A program made the translations under genes and the position numbers. Of a DNA stretch of 64,000 nt, positions 22,468-33,908 are shown piece by piece. Numbering within the stretch: position 1 is the stretch's first letter; each line of letters starts with the position of its first letter. The DNA is taken from contig NC_073302.1 of NCBI RefSeq assembly GCF_027595985.1, forward strand, positions 10,976,966 through 11,040,965, read 5' to 3'. The notes under the pieces are model-generated. The model was given only the letters and a program-made list of their open reading frames with translations, was not told the origin of the DNA and did not search any database. This DNA is from Sorex araneus. Lineage: Eukaryota; Chordata; Mammalia; Eulipotyphla; Soricidae.

Positions 22468-22634
22468 TTGCCTTTTTGGGTCACACCCAGCGATGCTCAG
22501 GGGTTACTCCTGGCTCTGTACTCAGGAATTAACTCCTGGCGGTGCTCAGGGGACCATATGGGATGCTGGGAATCGAACCCGGGTCGGCTGCGTGCAAGGA
22601 AAACGCCCTACCCACTGTGCTATAGCTCCAGCCC
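22468..22634 (-). mobile_element. Type I SOR SINE
   Basis: Well-preserved minus-strand type I element with an intact B box (ggaatcgaacccgggtc on the plus strand). Flanks share 'tatgttt'-like words, a weak TSD candidate. Confidence 0.85.
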
Positions 22635-22739
22635 CATATATGTTTTTTATATCCCAAAACGATTTTGGGATGCCCTGCATTTGGATTCATTTACAGTAGG
22701 AACATGGGTCAGGAAGTCTGGTCTCTAGTTGTACACTTG

Positions 22740-23165
<426 letters not shown>

Positions 23166-23179
23166 AAACTTTGTTTTTG

Positions 23180-23330
23180 AGCAACACTCAATGGTACTAA
23201 GAGCTTACTACTGGCTCTGTGATCTGGAATCCCTCCTGATGGCCCCTGGGAATTATTAGGCAATGCTGCGGATCAAACCAGAAATTTGTAAGACATATAT
23301 CTTACCTCTTGTCCTATCTTTCAAGTCCCT
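23180..23330 (-). mobile_element. Old SOR-type SINE, shared with unit 1
   Basis: Decayed minus-strand SINE that aligns to 9560-9702. Confidence 0.55.
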
Positions 23331-24019
23331 CTATATCTGTTTTTCGTACTGAATGCTTAGAGATATCATATAGATACAGACACCTGTTGAGGAAACATAC
23401 ATTTTATCATTTTATGCAAGCAAGAATTCATCACACAGCATATGTACATGGGATACTTGTACATCCTACTATGCACACAGAGACGGAACTTTCTGTCCTA
23501 CAATTATAAGCTCACTCTGATATCTTCACTCTTGGTAGGTCTAGAACCTTCTCATCCCGTCTGCAAGTGCTCAGCTTCTGTAGTACTTAGGAGGAACACA
23601 ACAGTGGGATGGAAACTTCTGTGAGCCCATAATCTCCTGAGCTTTCTGTGTCTGTCCTTGACCTACATGTCAATAAAGAAACCATTTTATAAACCTTATA
23701 GAGGACTAAGTCAAAGTCCCTGAGCTCCTGATTAAAGAAAAGAAGGTAATTGCCACAGCCCAATTAAATCTTGCGGAGGTGGTAGAGCAGAGCTGCTCAG
23801 GCCACCTGAGAGAGTTTTCCAGGTATCAAGGGTCCCTGGAATGGAACTACATGCTAAGTTCCTTCTGGACACAGAAATGGCTGGGATGTTTTCCAAACAC
23901 CAATGAAGCCATGAACATGCCTGACAGGGATGGTTGTGGGTCTACCACAAGCTCATACTTTTCCCTAAATAGGCAAAGTAACTTCCCTCCAGGCAGAATC
24001 TCCTGGAGCCAAAAGCCTC
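23331..24019. other. Duplicated flank, no gene seen
   Basis: Aligns to 10375-11000 of unit 1 with small indels. No gene is recognised. Confidence 0.6.
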
Positions 24020-24172
24020 CCTCCCTCTTGGAGAGCCTGGAAAGCTACCCATGATGTATTTGATAAGCCAAAAACAGTACCAGTAACAACAATGTGCTCT
24101 TCATCAGCAAAACAGGTTGCTGATGCACTCGCCTCACAGGTACAGGTTGACCTGTTGGTGGCACCATACCCC
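24020..24172 (+). repeat. Type II SINE fragment followed by a family B head fragment
   Basis: 24020-24095 is the middle of a type II SINE ('ttggagagcctggaaagcta' to 'gccaaaaacagtacc'). 24107-24172 matches the family B head seen at 960-1022 and 1640-1701. Confidence 0.6.
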
Positions 24173-24269
24173 CAGTTATTATGATACATGAATATGCTCT
24201 TCAGTGTAAAAGAAACTTCTTTACTATATCTGCTCAAATAATGCACTTCAGGGGAGGTTGTGAAATTAA

Positions 24270-25415
24270 TTTTCCAATCAATCCCCCATCATGTAGCACT
24301 AGGAAAACTACAGACCAATATCTCTGATGAACACAAATGCAAAGATCCTCAACAAAATATTAGCAAATAGAATCCAACACCTTATCAAAAAGATCATACA
24401 CCATGACCAAGTGGGATTCATCCCGAAAATGCAAGGATGTTTTAACATTCGGAAATTAATCAACATAATCCATCATATCAACAAAAGTAAAGATAATAAC
24501 CATATGGTCATATCAGTAGATACAGAGAAAGCATTTGACAAGATCCAACACCCGTTTCTGATGAAAACTCTCATCGAAATGTGTTTAGAGGGAACGTTCC
24601 TCAAGATAGTCAAAGCCATCTACCACAAGCCTATGGCAAGCATTATCCTCAATGGGGAAAAACTAGGGGCCTTCCCTCTAAGATCAAGGACAAGACATGG
24701 ATGCCCACTCTCGCCACTTCAGTTCAATATAGTACTGGATGTACTTTCAATAGCTTAGGCAAGAAAAAGAAAACATTAAAGGCATCCAGATAGGAAAGGA
24801 AGAAATCAAGCTCTCACTTTTCGCAGATGATATGATACTATATCTAGAGAATCCTAAAACTTCTACCAAGAAACTCCTAGAAATAATAGACTTGTAAAGT
24901 CTCAGTCTATAAAATCAATACCCCAAAATCCATGGCCTTCCTATATGAAAACAATTAAACAGAGGAAAGGGACATGAAAAAAGAAATCCCGTTCACAATT
25001 TTGCCCCAGAAAATCAAGTACCTCAGGATCAGTTAAACTAAGGAAGTAAAGGACCTCTACAAAGAAAACTATAAAACCCCAATCCATGAAATAAAAGAAG
25101 ACATGAGATCATGGAAACATATCCCCTGCTCATGGATAGGGAGAATCAATATTGTCCAAATGGCAATACTCCCCAAAACATTATACAGATTCAATGCAAT
25201 CCTTAAAAGGATACCCATGAAATTCTTCAAAGAAATGGATCAAGCAATCCTGAAATTCATATGGAACAACAAATGCCCATGGATAGCTGAAACAATTTTT
25301 GGGAAAAAAGATGATGGGAGGCATCACCCTCCCCAACCTCAAACCTTACTACAATGTGGTAACAATTAAAACAGCATGGTACTGGAACAAGACAGGGTCA
25401 CAGACTAATTTAGGA
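24270..25415 (+). pseudogene. L1 ORF2 reverse transcriptase fragment
   Basis: This encodes the L1 RT domain in two main frames: [20 protein letters not shown], the first catalytic Asp region ([14 protein letters not shown]), the [13 protein letters not shown] motif, and an LFADD catalytic core near 24820, followed by decayed thumb-region sequence to about 25400. Stops and frameshifts interrupt it. It has no 3'UTR or poly(A); it ends abruptly against the OR relic, so a deletion or rearrangement followed insertion. Confidence 0.85.
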
Positions 25416-25424
25416 ACAGCAAAG

Positions 25425-25907
25425 AAGTTTAGTGCTTATTTTATATCTTTATTTCTCAAGCTATAGATGAAAGGGTTCAGCAAGGGGTGACTATCATATA
25501 CATAACAGAAGCAGGTGTTTCTTTAGACCTGGACATGGCTGGTAAGGAGAATAAGTACACTTGTGCAACGATCTCACGGCATAAAGCTACACTGAGGAGA
25601 TGGGAACAACAGGTAGAAAGGACTTTAAAGAATTTCTTCGCAGACGGAATTTTTAGTACAGTGGCTCATACGCAGACATAAGAGCCTATGATACAAATGA
25701 ATGGAAGACTAATAATCACAGCTGCCTCTGTTAATATGGCCAGTTTATTGAGTGAAGTGTCTGAACAGCTAATATCTGGCAATTTAGCAAATTCACATCA
25801 CAGAAGGATACTTGCAAGAAGAGGAGGGTTTGGATCAGTGTGTGTGAAAAACTGATAATCCAGGACCAAGCTACTAATGAAATACATAGATCCTGCCTCA
25901 AGATCGA
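25425..25907 (-). pseudogene. Olfactory receptor relic, third OR1J-like copy
   Basis: On the minus strand this aligns to OR genes 1 and 2 from the start of TM4 (ISLVAWSWIISFSHTLIQTL) through TM7 to about 15 codons before the stop. The N-terminal half is missing, the reading frame is broken after the VSFC motif by a deletion removing the PHFFC region, and further frameshifts occur. It is cut on its 5' side by the RTE fragment at 25908 and on its 3' side by L1 ending near 25415. It shows that the tandem family once had a third member. Confidence 0.9.
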
Positions 25908-27130
25908 AGGTTTTGCCTGACCGATGTTGCTGTTGTCCCAAAATTCCAAATGGGATCAGACCACTGTCTCCTTTGTGCAAAATTCTACTTCACGGAGCGG
26001 GGAGAAAGGGCTGCAAAGTTTAAGAAGAGAACTCCCAGAACGACCACCAACTGGGAGTTCTTTGGCACTATTGCAGCAATATGGGAAGATGTTGTGGTTG
26101 ACAACAAAGGCAAAGAATACGATTGACTGTTTCAGCACCTCCAGGATTGTGTGAGGAATGCCAAGAGAGAGCCACAGAAAGACGCCTGTCTTTGGAAATG
26201 CTCGAGTTCATTTGCCATTGTGGTTTGGCTCGAGCCTCAGGCAATCTCAAGCTAATATTCGAGCTCACAAAGCTGTGAGAGAAGTGATAAAGGAAGACCT
26301 CAAAGAGAGAAGAGCAGCAGTGTTGGCCTGCCTATACTTCACCAACTATAAGACCAAGATGACTGCTCTCTGATGTCCTGTGGATCTGTCACATTGTCCA
26401 GAAGGGCAATGGAAAAGGTTATCCACGACTTCTACTTGGATCTCTTTGATAGCCACGTCCACCTGGACACATACCAAATTCCTCAGGATGGATATGTTGT
26501 TCCCAGCATTCTCCCTTCGAAATCCAACATGCCATTTTGTCAGTAAAGAAGTGTATAACACCAGGTCCGGACAAGGTCAGACCCGAACACCTGAAGAATC
26601 TGCTGCCAGTACTCATTAATACACCGACTCGGCTCTTCACACACTACCTGTCTGAATGCAAGTTTCCATCCCAGTGGAAAAGCAGCAGGACCATCCTGTT
26701 TGTTGTACAAGAAGGGAGACATCCACGACATCGGCAACTATTGCCAATCTGCAAGTTGTCCATCGTCTACAAGTTATTCACTTGAGTCATCTTGAATAGG
26801 ATCGGCAGAACACTACATGAAGGACAACCATGCGAGCAAGTTGGGTTCCAAAAAGGATTCGGCATGATTGACCATATCCACATGGTGACCAAGCTCATTG
26901 ATGTTTCGAGAGAGTTCAAGATGCCGCTCTGTCTAACGTTCATTGATTTAAAGAAGGCCTTTAGGGGCTGGAGTGATAGCACAGCAGGTAGGGCATTTGC
27001 CTTGCACATGGCCGACCCGGGTTTGATTCCCAGCATACCATATAGTCCCCTGAGCATGGCCAGGAGTAATTCCTGAGTACAGAGCCAGGAGTGACCCCTG
27101 AGCATCGCTGGGTGTGACCCAAAAAGCAAA

Positions 27131-27181
<51 letters not shown>

Positions 27182-28143
27182 GGCCTTTAATTCTGTTGAG
27201 ACTGAAGCAGTCATTGAAATCCTAACCAAACAGGGATCCTCCGTGAGCCGTATTACGGATTCGCCATCAGGATATCACCATTCTACAAGGAAGTGATCAT
27301 CAACATAAAGAGAAGGGTTCGGCAGTGTGATACCATTTCACCGAAATTCTTCAGTGCTACCCTCGAGAACATCATACGATGACTGGAATGGGAAAGAATG
27401 GCAGTGAAGATAGACGGTTGGCAACTACACCACCTCCACTTCACTGATGACATCAGTCTAATAACATCAAATGTTAGCCAAACGACACGAAGGCTGGCCA
27501 ACTTCGACTATGAGTGTGGAAAAGTCAGACTGCTGCTGAATCTCACGAAGACAATGCTCATGAGAAACGAACTAGTACCTGACGTTCCATTTGGCCTCAA
27601 TGGAACGAACATCTCCGAATGCATTAGTTATGTGTATCTAGGTTGAGAACTCAACATGACAAACAACCTGGCACCTGAACTATGCAGGAGAAAGAGAGCA
27701 GCGTGGAATGTCTTCAAGAGCGTCTATTCAGTGGTTAAGAGGATGAAGAACTTCTGGCTCTGGGCACATCTTTTCAACTCCACCATTCTTCCTGCACTAA
27801 CATACGCTGCAGAGATCTGGGCCCTACAAAAACAGGATAACGCTATTTGGGTCTCCCAAAGAGGAATCGAAAGAACTATGGTTGGAATATATCACATTTC
27901 ACTCAAGTGAGAGAAGGAATCTGGAGTTTCAACCTCTGTTGATGATCAAAATCAGGGACACTGTCTTGTTTACCAAGGCTTCAAAATCAGATGGTTGGAC
28001 ACGTAATGCGATTCAGAGACGACTGCTGGACTAGAGCTGTTACTGACTGGATTCCACGGGACATCAAAAGAATGCATGGCTGCCCACCTACGAGATGGTC
28101 AGACTTCTTCGTCAAAATCCTGAATGAATGGTTTGAGGCTCTT
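25908..28143 (+). mobile_element. RTE-clade LINE fragment, degenerate
   Basis: Consecutive frames read as an RTE polyprotein: the end of the endonuclease (KFQMGSDH-like), FKKRTPRTTTNWE-like sequence, GPDKVRPEHLK near 26560, EGQPCEQVGFQKGF near 26820, LCLTFIDLKKAF near 26930, LHHLHFTDDISLI at the catalytic site near 27430, NISECISYVYLG near 27610, then ALTYAAEIW and GHVMRF words. It carries many stops and frameshifts. The 5' part is absent and the 3' terminus is lost near 28143. A type I SINE is inserted at 26964-27179. RTE elements insert from their 3' end, so the missing end implies later deletion. Confidence 0.9.
26954..27189 (+). mobile_element. Type I SOR SINE nested in the RTE fragment
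   Basis: The element spans 26964-27179 with an (AAAT)n tail of about 55 bp. AAGGCCTTTA at 26954-26963 and 27180-27189 is a perfect target duplication, and removing one copy restores the RTE frame around LKKAF. Confidence 0.95.
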
Positions 28144-28189
28144 TGTATTCTTTGTATTCAAGTGTATTTGTATTCTTTGTGTTCAAGTG

Positions 28190-28348
28190 TATGTGGGATG
28201 GCGGGGTGGGGGAGGTGTAGGTAAGATAAAGAAAGGACCAGTATGACAATAATAGTTGGAAATGGTCATAATGGACAAGAACTGAGTGTTAAAAATAGGT
28301 AAAGAGATATACGTGACAACCTTTCAGTGTCTGTATTGCAAACCAAGG
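28190..28348 (+). repeat. L1 3'UTR fragment
   Basis: Plus-strand L1 tail piece ('tgtgggatggcggggtgg' to 'gtctgtattgcaaacc'), a close match to 33240-33395. It stops before the G-rich tract. A short direct repeat ('ttgtattctttg') lies at its left edge, 28140-28185. 28349-28717 has no recognisable feature. Confidence 0.7.
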
Positions 28349-28717
28349 GCACCAAGGGCACTCTTCAACCTCCTGTCTACAGGTTACCAAGGCTGTAAAC
28401 ACTTTTTTTGTAGAATTTTATATGGAAAAAGATTCATCTATGGATTGGGGTGTATTCTAGGATTGATTGGGTTCTAAATCAATTTATAGGATGTTGCTGT
28501 TTTTAGGTAATTGTGTATAGTGGTTAGATCCAAGTTGTGCATGTCTGTTCCAGTGTTTGAGGGGGGCATAAGGATAATATATTTTTTAATGTAGGGTTAA
28601 ACTACTGTTAGTTTATAGATGTTCAAAGCGCAAGAACAGGAAAAGTTAATATCCTACTTAGCAAAGCAATTTTAGAAACATAAAGTATCAATTTAGTAGT
28701 TGACCCATAGTGATTGG

Positions 28718-29125
28718 TTTTTGTTTTTGTTTTTGTGACACATCCAGGGGTGCTCACTGTTTGCTCCTGGTTCTGCACTCAGGGATCACTCCTAGCAAGG
28801 CTCCAGAAACCATATGGGACTCCAGGGAGAGTATCGGGTTGACTTTGTGCAAGACAATCTCTTTGGCTGCTCTATCTCTCCAGTGTTTGCCCTGCAAGCA
28901 GCCGACCCGGGTTCGATTTCTCTGCCCCTCTCAGAGAGCCCGGCAAGCTACCGAGACTATGGATCCCGCACGGCAGAGCCTGGCAAGCTACCCGTGCGTA
29001 TTGGATATGCCAAAAACAGTAACAACAAGTCTCACAGTGGAGATGTTACTGGTGCCCGCTCGAGAAAATCGATGAACAACGGGATGACAGTGACAGTGTC
29101 AGTACTGTCTCTCCAGCTCACCCCA
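28718..29125 (-). mobile_element. Old type I SINE interrupted by a type II SINE
   Basis: The minus-strand old SINE (28718-28882, resuming at about 29106-29125) is split by a plus-strand type II SINE at 28885-29105. The word 'ctctccag' beside both edges is the likely duplicated target site. Confidence 0.75.
28885..29105 (+). mobile_element. Type II SOR SINE
   Basis: Well-preserved type II element. The tail reads W-R-C-Y-W-C-P-L-E-Q/K-I-D-E-Q-R-D-D-S in frame and ends 'gacagtgacagtgtcagt' with no poly(A). 29106-29390 shows nothing recognisable. Confidence 0.85.
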
Positions 29126-29390
29126 CAGTGCTTTAAGGACTAATGTTGAGGAAAAGTGACATTCACACACTGGCCTGGACATTTTATAATTGCTTTACTT
29201 AACACTATAAGTCTCAATTCATCTGAAAAATGAGGATGCAAACTATTCCCAGCAGGGAAAACAGAAAATTTCCTTTTTAATTTTACTACCAGAATGTGAT
29301 ATATTTTGGTAAATATCATTCACAACCGTGTTCACATGACAAAACATACTGTTGATTCTCAGAATAAATCTTTGTCTAATGCAATACTTC

Positions 29391-29599
29391 AATGTCTTAT
29401 TTTATTTGGTTTTTTATTGCTTTTTGGATATCACCTGGTGATGCACAGTGGTTACTCCTGGCTTTGCACTCAGGAGTTACTCCTGACGGTGCTCGGGGGA
29501 CCATATGGGATGCTGGGGATCGAACCCGGGTCGGCCGTGTGCAAGGCAAAAGCCCTACCTACTGTGCTATCACTCCAGCCCCTTAAATGTCTTATTTTA
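29391..29599 (-). mobile_element. Type I SOR SINE with TSD
   Basis: Minus-strand element 29405-29585. AATGTCTTATTTTA occurs at 29391-29404 and 29586-29599. 29600-29924 shows no further feature. Confidence 0.95.
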
Positions 29600-29924
29600 A
29601 TCTTAAGTTTATTTAAAAATTCTAATGTACATATTAAGTGTACAATGAGATAGAATGGAACAGTGTTCTGATATCACACCATGGCTGCAACCACAAAACT
29701 AGTTGCTTTGTTGATCACCTCAAAGGGAAAGGCTCAGGAAGGTAAGTCTGGAGTATCACTTTTATCTGGGTGACAACTTGGGGTTGTTGTTTGGGGTTGT
29801 TGACTGCCGAGGCTTCCAGAGTACAGGGAGGTGGGAGGGAGATAGCTTATCCCAACCTCCAAAAGCCTGAAGATTTCAGTCACAAAACCCGCATACCCAA
29901 ATTATATCTCAGTGAGGTCCATCT

Positions 29925-30180
29925 CGACATGATGACCTCTTAGCACCTGTATTGCAAACCACAGTGCACAAAAAGAGAGAGATAAATAAAAAATTGCCTG
30001 CCATAGAGGTGGGGTGGGAGGGTATTGGGGAATGGTGGGAGGGAAATGGGGGGACATTGGTGGTGGGAAGTGTTCTCTAGTGGAGGGATGGGTGTTGAAT
30101 CATTGTATGACTAAAACCCAATCATGAACAGCTTTGTAATGATCTATCTCACAGATATTCAATTAAAAGAAATTTTTTTA
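29925..30180 (+). mobile_element. L1 3'UTR tail
   Basis: Plus-strand L1 tail with 'ttgcaaaccacagtgc', the G-rich tract, 'gtatgactaaaa' and an A-rich end. 30181-30879 has no gene or clear repeat that I can see. Confidence 0.75.
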
Positions 30181-31103
30181 AGGAAAGACTCAGATATCTT
30201 CCTTTAAAAACATCTCACAAGAGTGCAGAGGAATGAAGACTGAATCAGACTTTCCTGATGATCCCCAGTGCTGAACCTCCACTGACCATTTTCCTCTCAT
30301 TTTAGTACTAAATTCACACCCAGGGAGGGCGGCTACCTAATGTACTAATAATGAGATGTGGTTCCCAAAACAGCATGGTGCTTATTAGAATAAGGATAGA
30401 CTAAGCAATGGATTAAAATCAGCCAGAAGCCCCCAGCTAATCTATAACAAAGGAACTGCGTGCTCTACGTAAAGCAAGGAAAGCCCCTTCATGCACGGTG
30501 ATGGGGAAGATGATAAGTATATGCATAAAAAGGATTGGACCAATTTATAATGCCATTGTACAGTAAAAGTTTCAGTTGCTCTTTTAATCTTGTCCTCAGT
30601 ATTTATCCTCGGAATTCCAACTTTCTCTATCTGATGGGTATGCAAGGGTTTCCCTTATGATTTAATTTGAATATTTCTGATTATTTATGAGGCAGCATCT
30701 TTTTCTAGGATTAGTCATTTGTATTTTCTTGTTTTTAGCAGAATGCTTTTTGATAGTTCTCCATGTCATATCCCATCTGCTCCTGGAGTTGTTCTTTTCC
30801 TTATTGATTTCTAGGGATAATTTTATGCCCTAATTTGAATGTTTGTTCATTTCATAAATTTCAAGTATTTTTTATCATCATGTTGCCTTTTTATCTTATG
30901 GCTTTGGACTAAACATCTAACTTTTTACTCTGTGATAGTTAAATTTGCCACTTTTCTTTTATGAGTAGTGCTTTCTTTCTGCATCCCTTTTTAAAAAGGG
31001 TTTTCCTACCTCAAGAAGATAATAATATTTTCCAAGATTTTCAAAATAGTTGTTAACTTTTTATTTTTATGCATAAATTTATTCTTCATCAGAAATTAAT
31101 TTT

Positions 31104-31440
31104 TGCATATAATGCCTGGGGCTCCCAGACCAGAGGCAGATCAGGCCCCCCAAGCCTTGCACCACACATCACCACCATGACACCAAAACCTCCAATTCAG
31201 GCCCCCATGCCAGCGGGGGTCTGCTGTGACTGGCACCTTTGCAGCCAGGTCTTATGCCCCAGGTCTCGTGGCCCGGAGTCTCGTGGTTCCGCGTCTCTTG
31301 ACACCCAGGTCTCAGGGCTCCGGGCCTCGGCTGCTCCCATGCTCCCTGGCCCCTTGGCAGCAACGCTGGCTGAGGCCCTGTGACTCGGTTCCCCAAAGGC
31401 ATATCAACTCGTGTACACACACTCCCAAATCAGCCGATTA
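31104..31440. other. GC-rich unclassified insert in old L1
   Basis: A short GC-rich block with repeated 'ggtctc' and 'gtctcg' words, between an L1 remnant and (after about 150 AT-rich bases) a type III SINE tail at 31598. It may be the head of a type III composite, but the head differs from that at 19545-20140. I recognise no coding sequence. Confidence 0.4.
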
Positions 31441-31597
31441 GCGTAGGGCAGGAAGTTTCCTTATCAGCGCAGAGAATTTACCTAAAGCATCCACAGTAGC
31501 CAAATTGGATGTGTGAAATATTATCTGTTGAATAGAATGGGTTTGATTAAATTAGGAATGGTAATTCAGAGTTATTTTTGTTTGATTAAGATAATCA

Positions 31598-31850
31598 CAC
31601 TTCTTGGAGAGCCCAGCAAGCTACGGAGAGTATCCCGCTGCACAGGCAGAGCCTGCAAGCTACCCATGGGGTATTCGATATGCCAAAAACAGCAACGATG
31701 GGTCTCATTCCCCTGGCCCTGAAAAAGCCTCCAATTGTTGGGAAAGACGAGTAAGGAGACGCTCCTAAAATGTCAGGCTGAAAGGAATAGAGATGTTACT
31801 GACGCACATCGAGTAAATCGACAAACAATGGGATGACAGTGACAGTGACA
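31598..31850 (+). mobile_element. Type III SOR-related SINE tail
   Basis: Plus-strand: 'cttggagagcccagcaagct', 'gatatgccaaaaacagcaac', then the type III-specific segment ('gggtctcattcccctggcc' to 'aatgtcaggctg') and the RTE-like tail ending 'gacagtgacagtgaca'. Confidence 0.8.
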
Positions 31851-33196
31851 ATATGTGGTAGAGGCTCAATTTTATTTCCATATGGATTTCCAACTGAGAT
31901 CCATTTATGAAAAGATGCTCTTCATAATATACGCATTCAAATTCAAATTCACTTATATGTTTTTCTCTTACTAGTTTGTTCTTTTAAGGTAAATATATTT
32001 CACATACAATATTTTTTAAATTTAAAGTGTGAAACCTGCTAATTGTATATTTTTTGCACTACGATTGCCTTTATAGCCCATTTAGCACCACTCTTAGGTT
32101 ACACAATACATTTATTCACAACCATTTTATTTTATATTTCTTTTTATAGACATTTTAGGGACAGTCACAGAAACACATCATACTATTTTTAACAATATTT
32201 CTTTTTATGTAAAAGTGGAATCATTAAATATCTATTTCCCTATTGTTGGACATTTAGGTTAGTCATCATTTTTCTACTTTTCAACAAAACAAATGATGCT
32301 GCATTCTTTTAGTGTGCACATACTTACTGATTTAATTCAATATTATTATAAGCCTGAATCATAGAAATATTAATGAGATAACATAAATATTGAAAAATTA
32401 ATGGAGCTACTCTCAAAATGGCCAAATTATTTTTCTCTACTATTAAATAATAGATAAATACTAAAATAAGCAAATTTGCTATTAGATAAATAGTAAATGA
32501 TAAAGAAAATATACAGACATAAACATTATTAAGATCTGAAATCATTGCAAGAATGATAAACAGAAAAGGGAGAATACAAAAGAGAGAATTGCTTCCCAAA
32601 ACGGCACAAGTGTGCTCTAAAAGGTCTTAGTTCCATCTTCCTCCCAAATTCGCATATAAATTTTAATCATAATCTCAAAGGATTCTGATAAAATTAAGCA
32701 CATCTAATAAATCTTTTCCTGAGAAGCAGTTATTTCTAAATGGCAATGATGTTGGAAACAGGAACATTTCTTAGGAAAATGAAGCGTCGGAGAGGCTCCG
32801 AGGACTGAGGATGTGTGAGATTCAGACTCCGGAGAACCAGGATAGAAATTCAGAGGTAGCTCAGCCTACAGAGCCTGGCCTTAGCATTAGAGCAGATGTG
32901 TGTGGAACTCTTGAGTCACGTGCGTTATCAGGGCTGAGAATTTGGATTCTGCTGTCAAAAAGACGGGGGAAGCAAGAGGCATGATCCCTGCACAGACTGT
33001 TAGCCAAAACTTCTCGCTTGATGCAAATGTATGAGGTTCTCATTCTCTCCATTTCAGTTTCCCTCCGTTCTAAAATTGATCTTTAGGAAAACTTTTACAG
33101 AAGTTTGTTAGGGGCAAAAAAGAGTGCTATGCTATCCAAAGTCATCAGACACATAAAAATTTGTTCCATCAAATTCTGTATAAAACGAAATATACA

Positions 33197-33653
33197 AAAT
33201 ATGTCATTTCCTATAACGGTTATACGGTTGGGCTACCACAAGTGTGTGTGGGATGGCGGGGTGGGGGGCTGTAGGTAAAATAAAGAAAGGACCGGTGTGA
33301 CAATAATAGTTGGAAATGATCACACTGGACAAGAACTGAGTGTTAAAAATAGGTAAAGAGATATACGTGATAACCTTTCAGTGTCTGTATTGCAAACCAC
33401 AAAGCCCAAAAGGAGAGAGAGAGAAAAAGAGAGAGGGGGGAGAGGGAGAAAGGAGTACCAGCCATAGAGGCAGGCTGGGGCTGGGGCAGGGGGTAATGGA
33501 AGGAAAATTGAAGACACTGATGCTGAGAAATGTACACTAGTGGAGAGATGGGTGTTCGAACACTATATATGACTGAAACTCAATTATAAACAGCTTTGTA
33601 AGGGTCTATCTCACAGTGATTCAATTTTTTTTTAAAAAAATATATCATTTCCT
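33197..33653 (+). mobile_element. L1 3'UTR insertion with TSD
   Basis: The element spans about 33213-33637. AAATATGTCATTTCCT (33197-33212) and AAATATATCATTTCCT (33638-33653) differ at one base and flank it. It contains the purine tract and G-rich tract of shrew L1 tails. 33654-33908 shows nothing else. Confidence 0.85.
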
Positions 33654-33908
33654 GGGGAAATAATGGGAGGAAAGAAAGGAGATATTTGTAAACTGGTAGT
33701 CAGGATTTTCTGTTGGCATTGGTCTCATTACTGAATCCTAATAAGATCTCAATAGTTACCCACTCCATTTTTAAGAGGTACAAGATTTAACACCCAGGAC
33801 ACAAATTTGTTATACTGTTGACTTATAAAAACTTAATGTGGTATCAACAACTACAAAAACTGGATGTAAAAATCAGAGACACTCTGAACAGGCTCACACA
33901 GATTTTGG

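Larger units (their letters stand above)
30880..32310 (-). repeat. Old mammalian L1 remnant, interrupted
   Basis: AT-rich minus-strand old L1 at 30880-31103 and 31851-32310, as suggested by 'ttttatcttatggctttgg', 'ttttcctacctcaagaaga' and 'tttccatatggatttcc'. The interruption holds a GC-rich piece and a type III SINE. 32311-33196 holds no recognisable feature. Confidence 0.55.
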
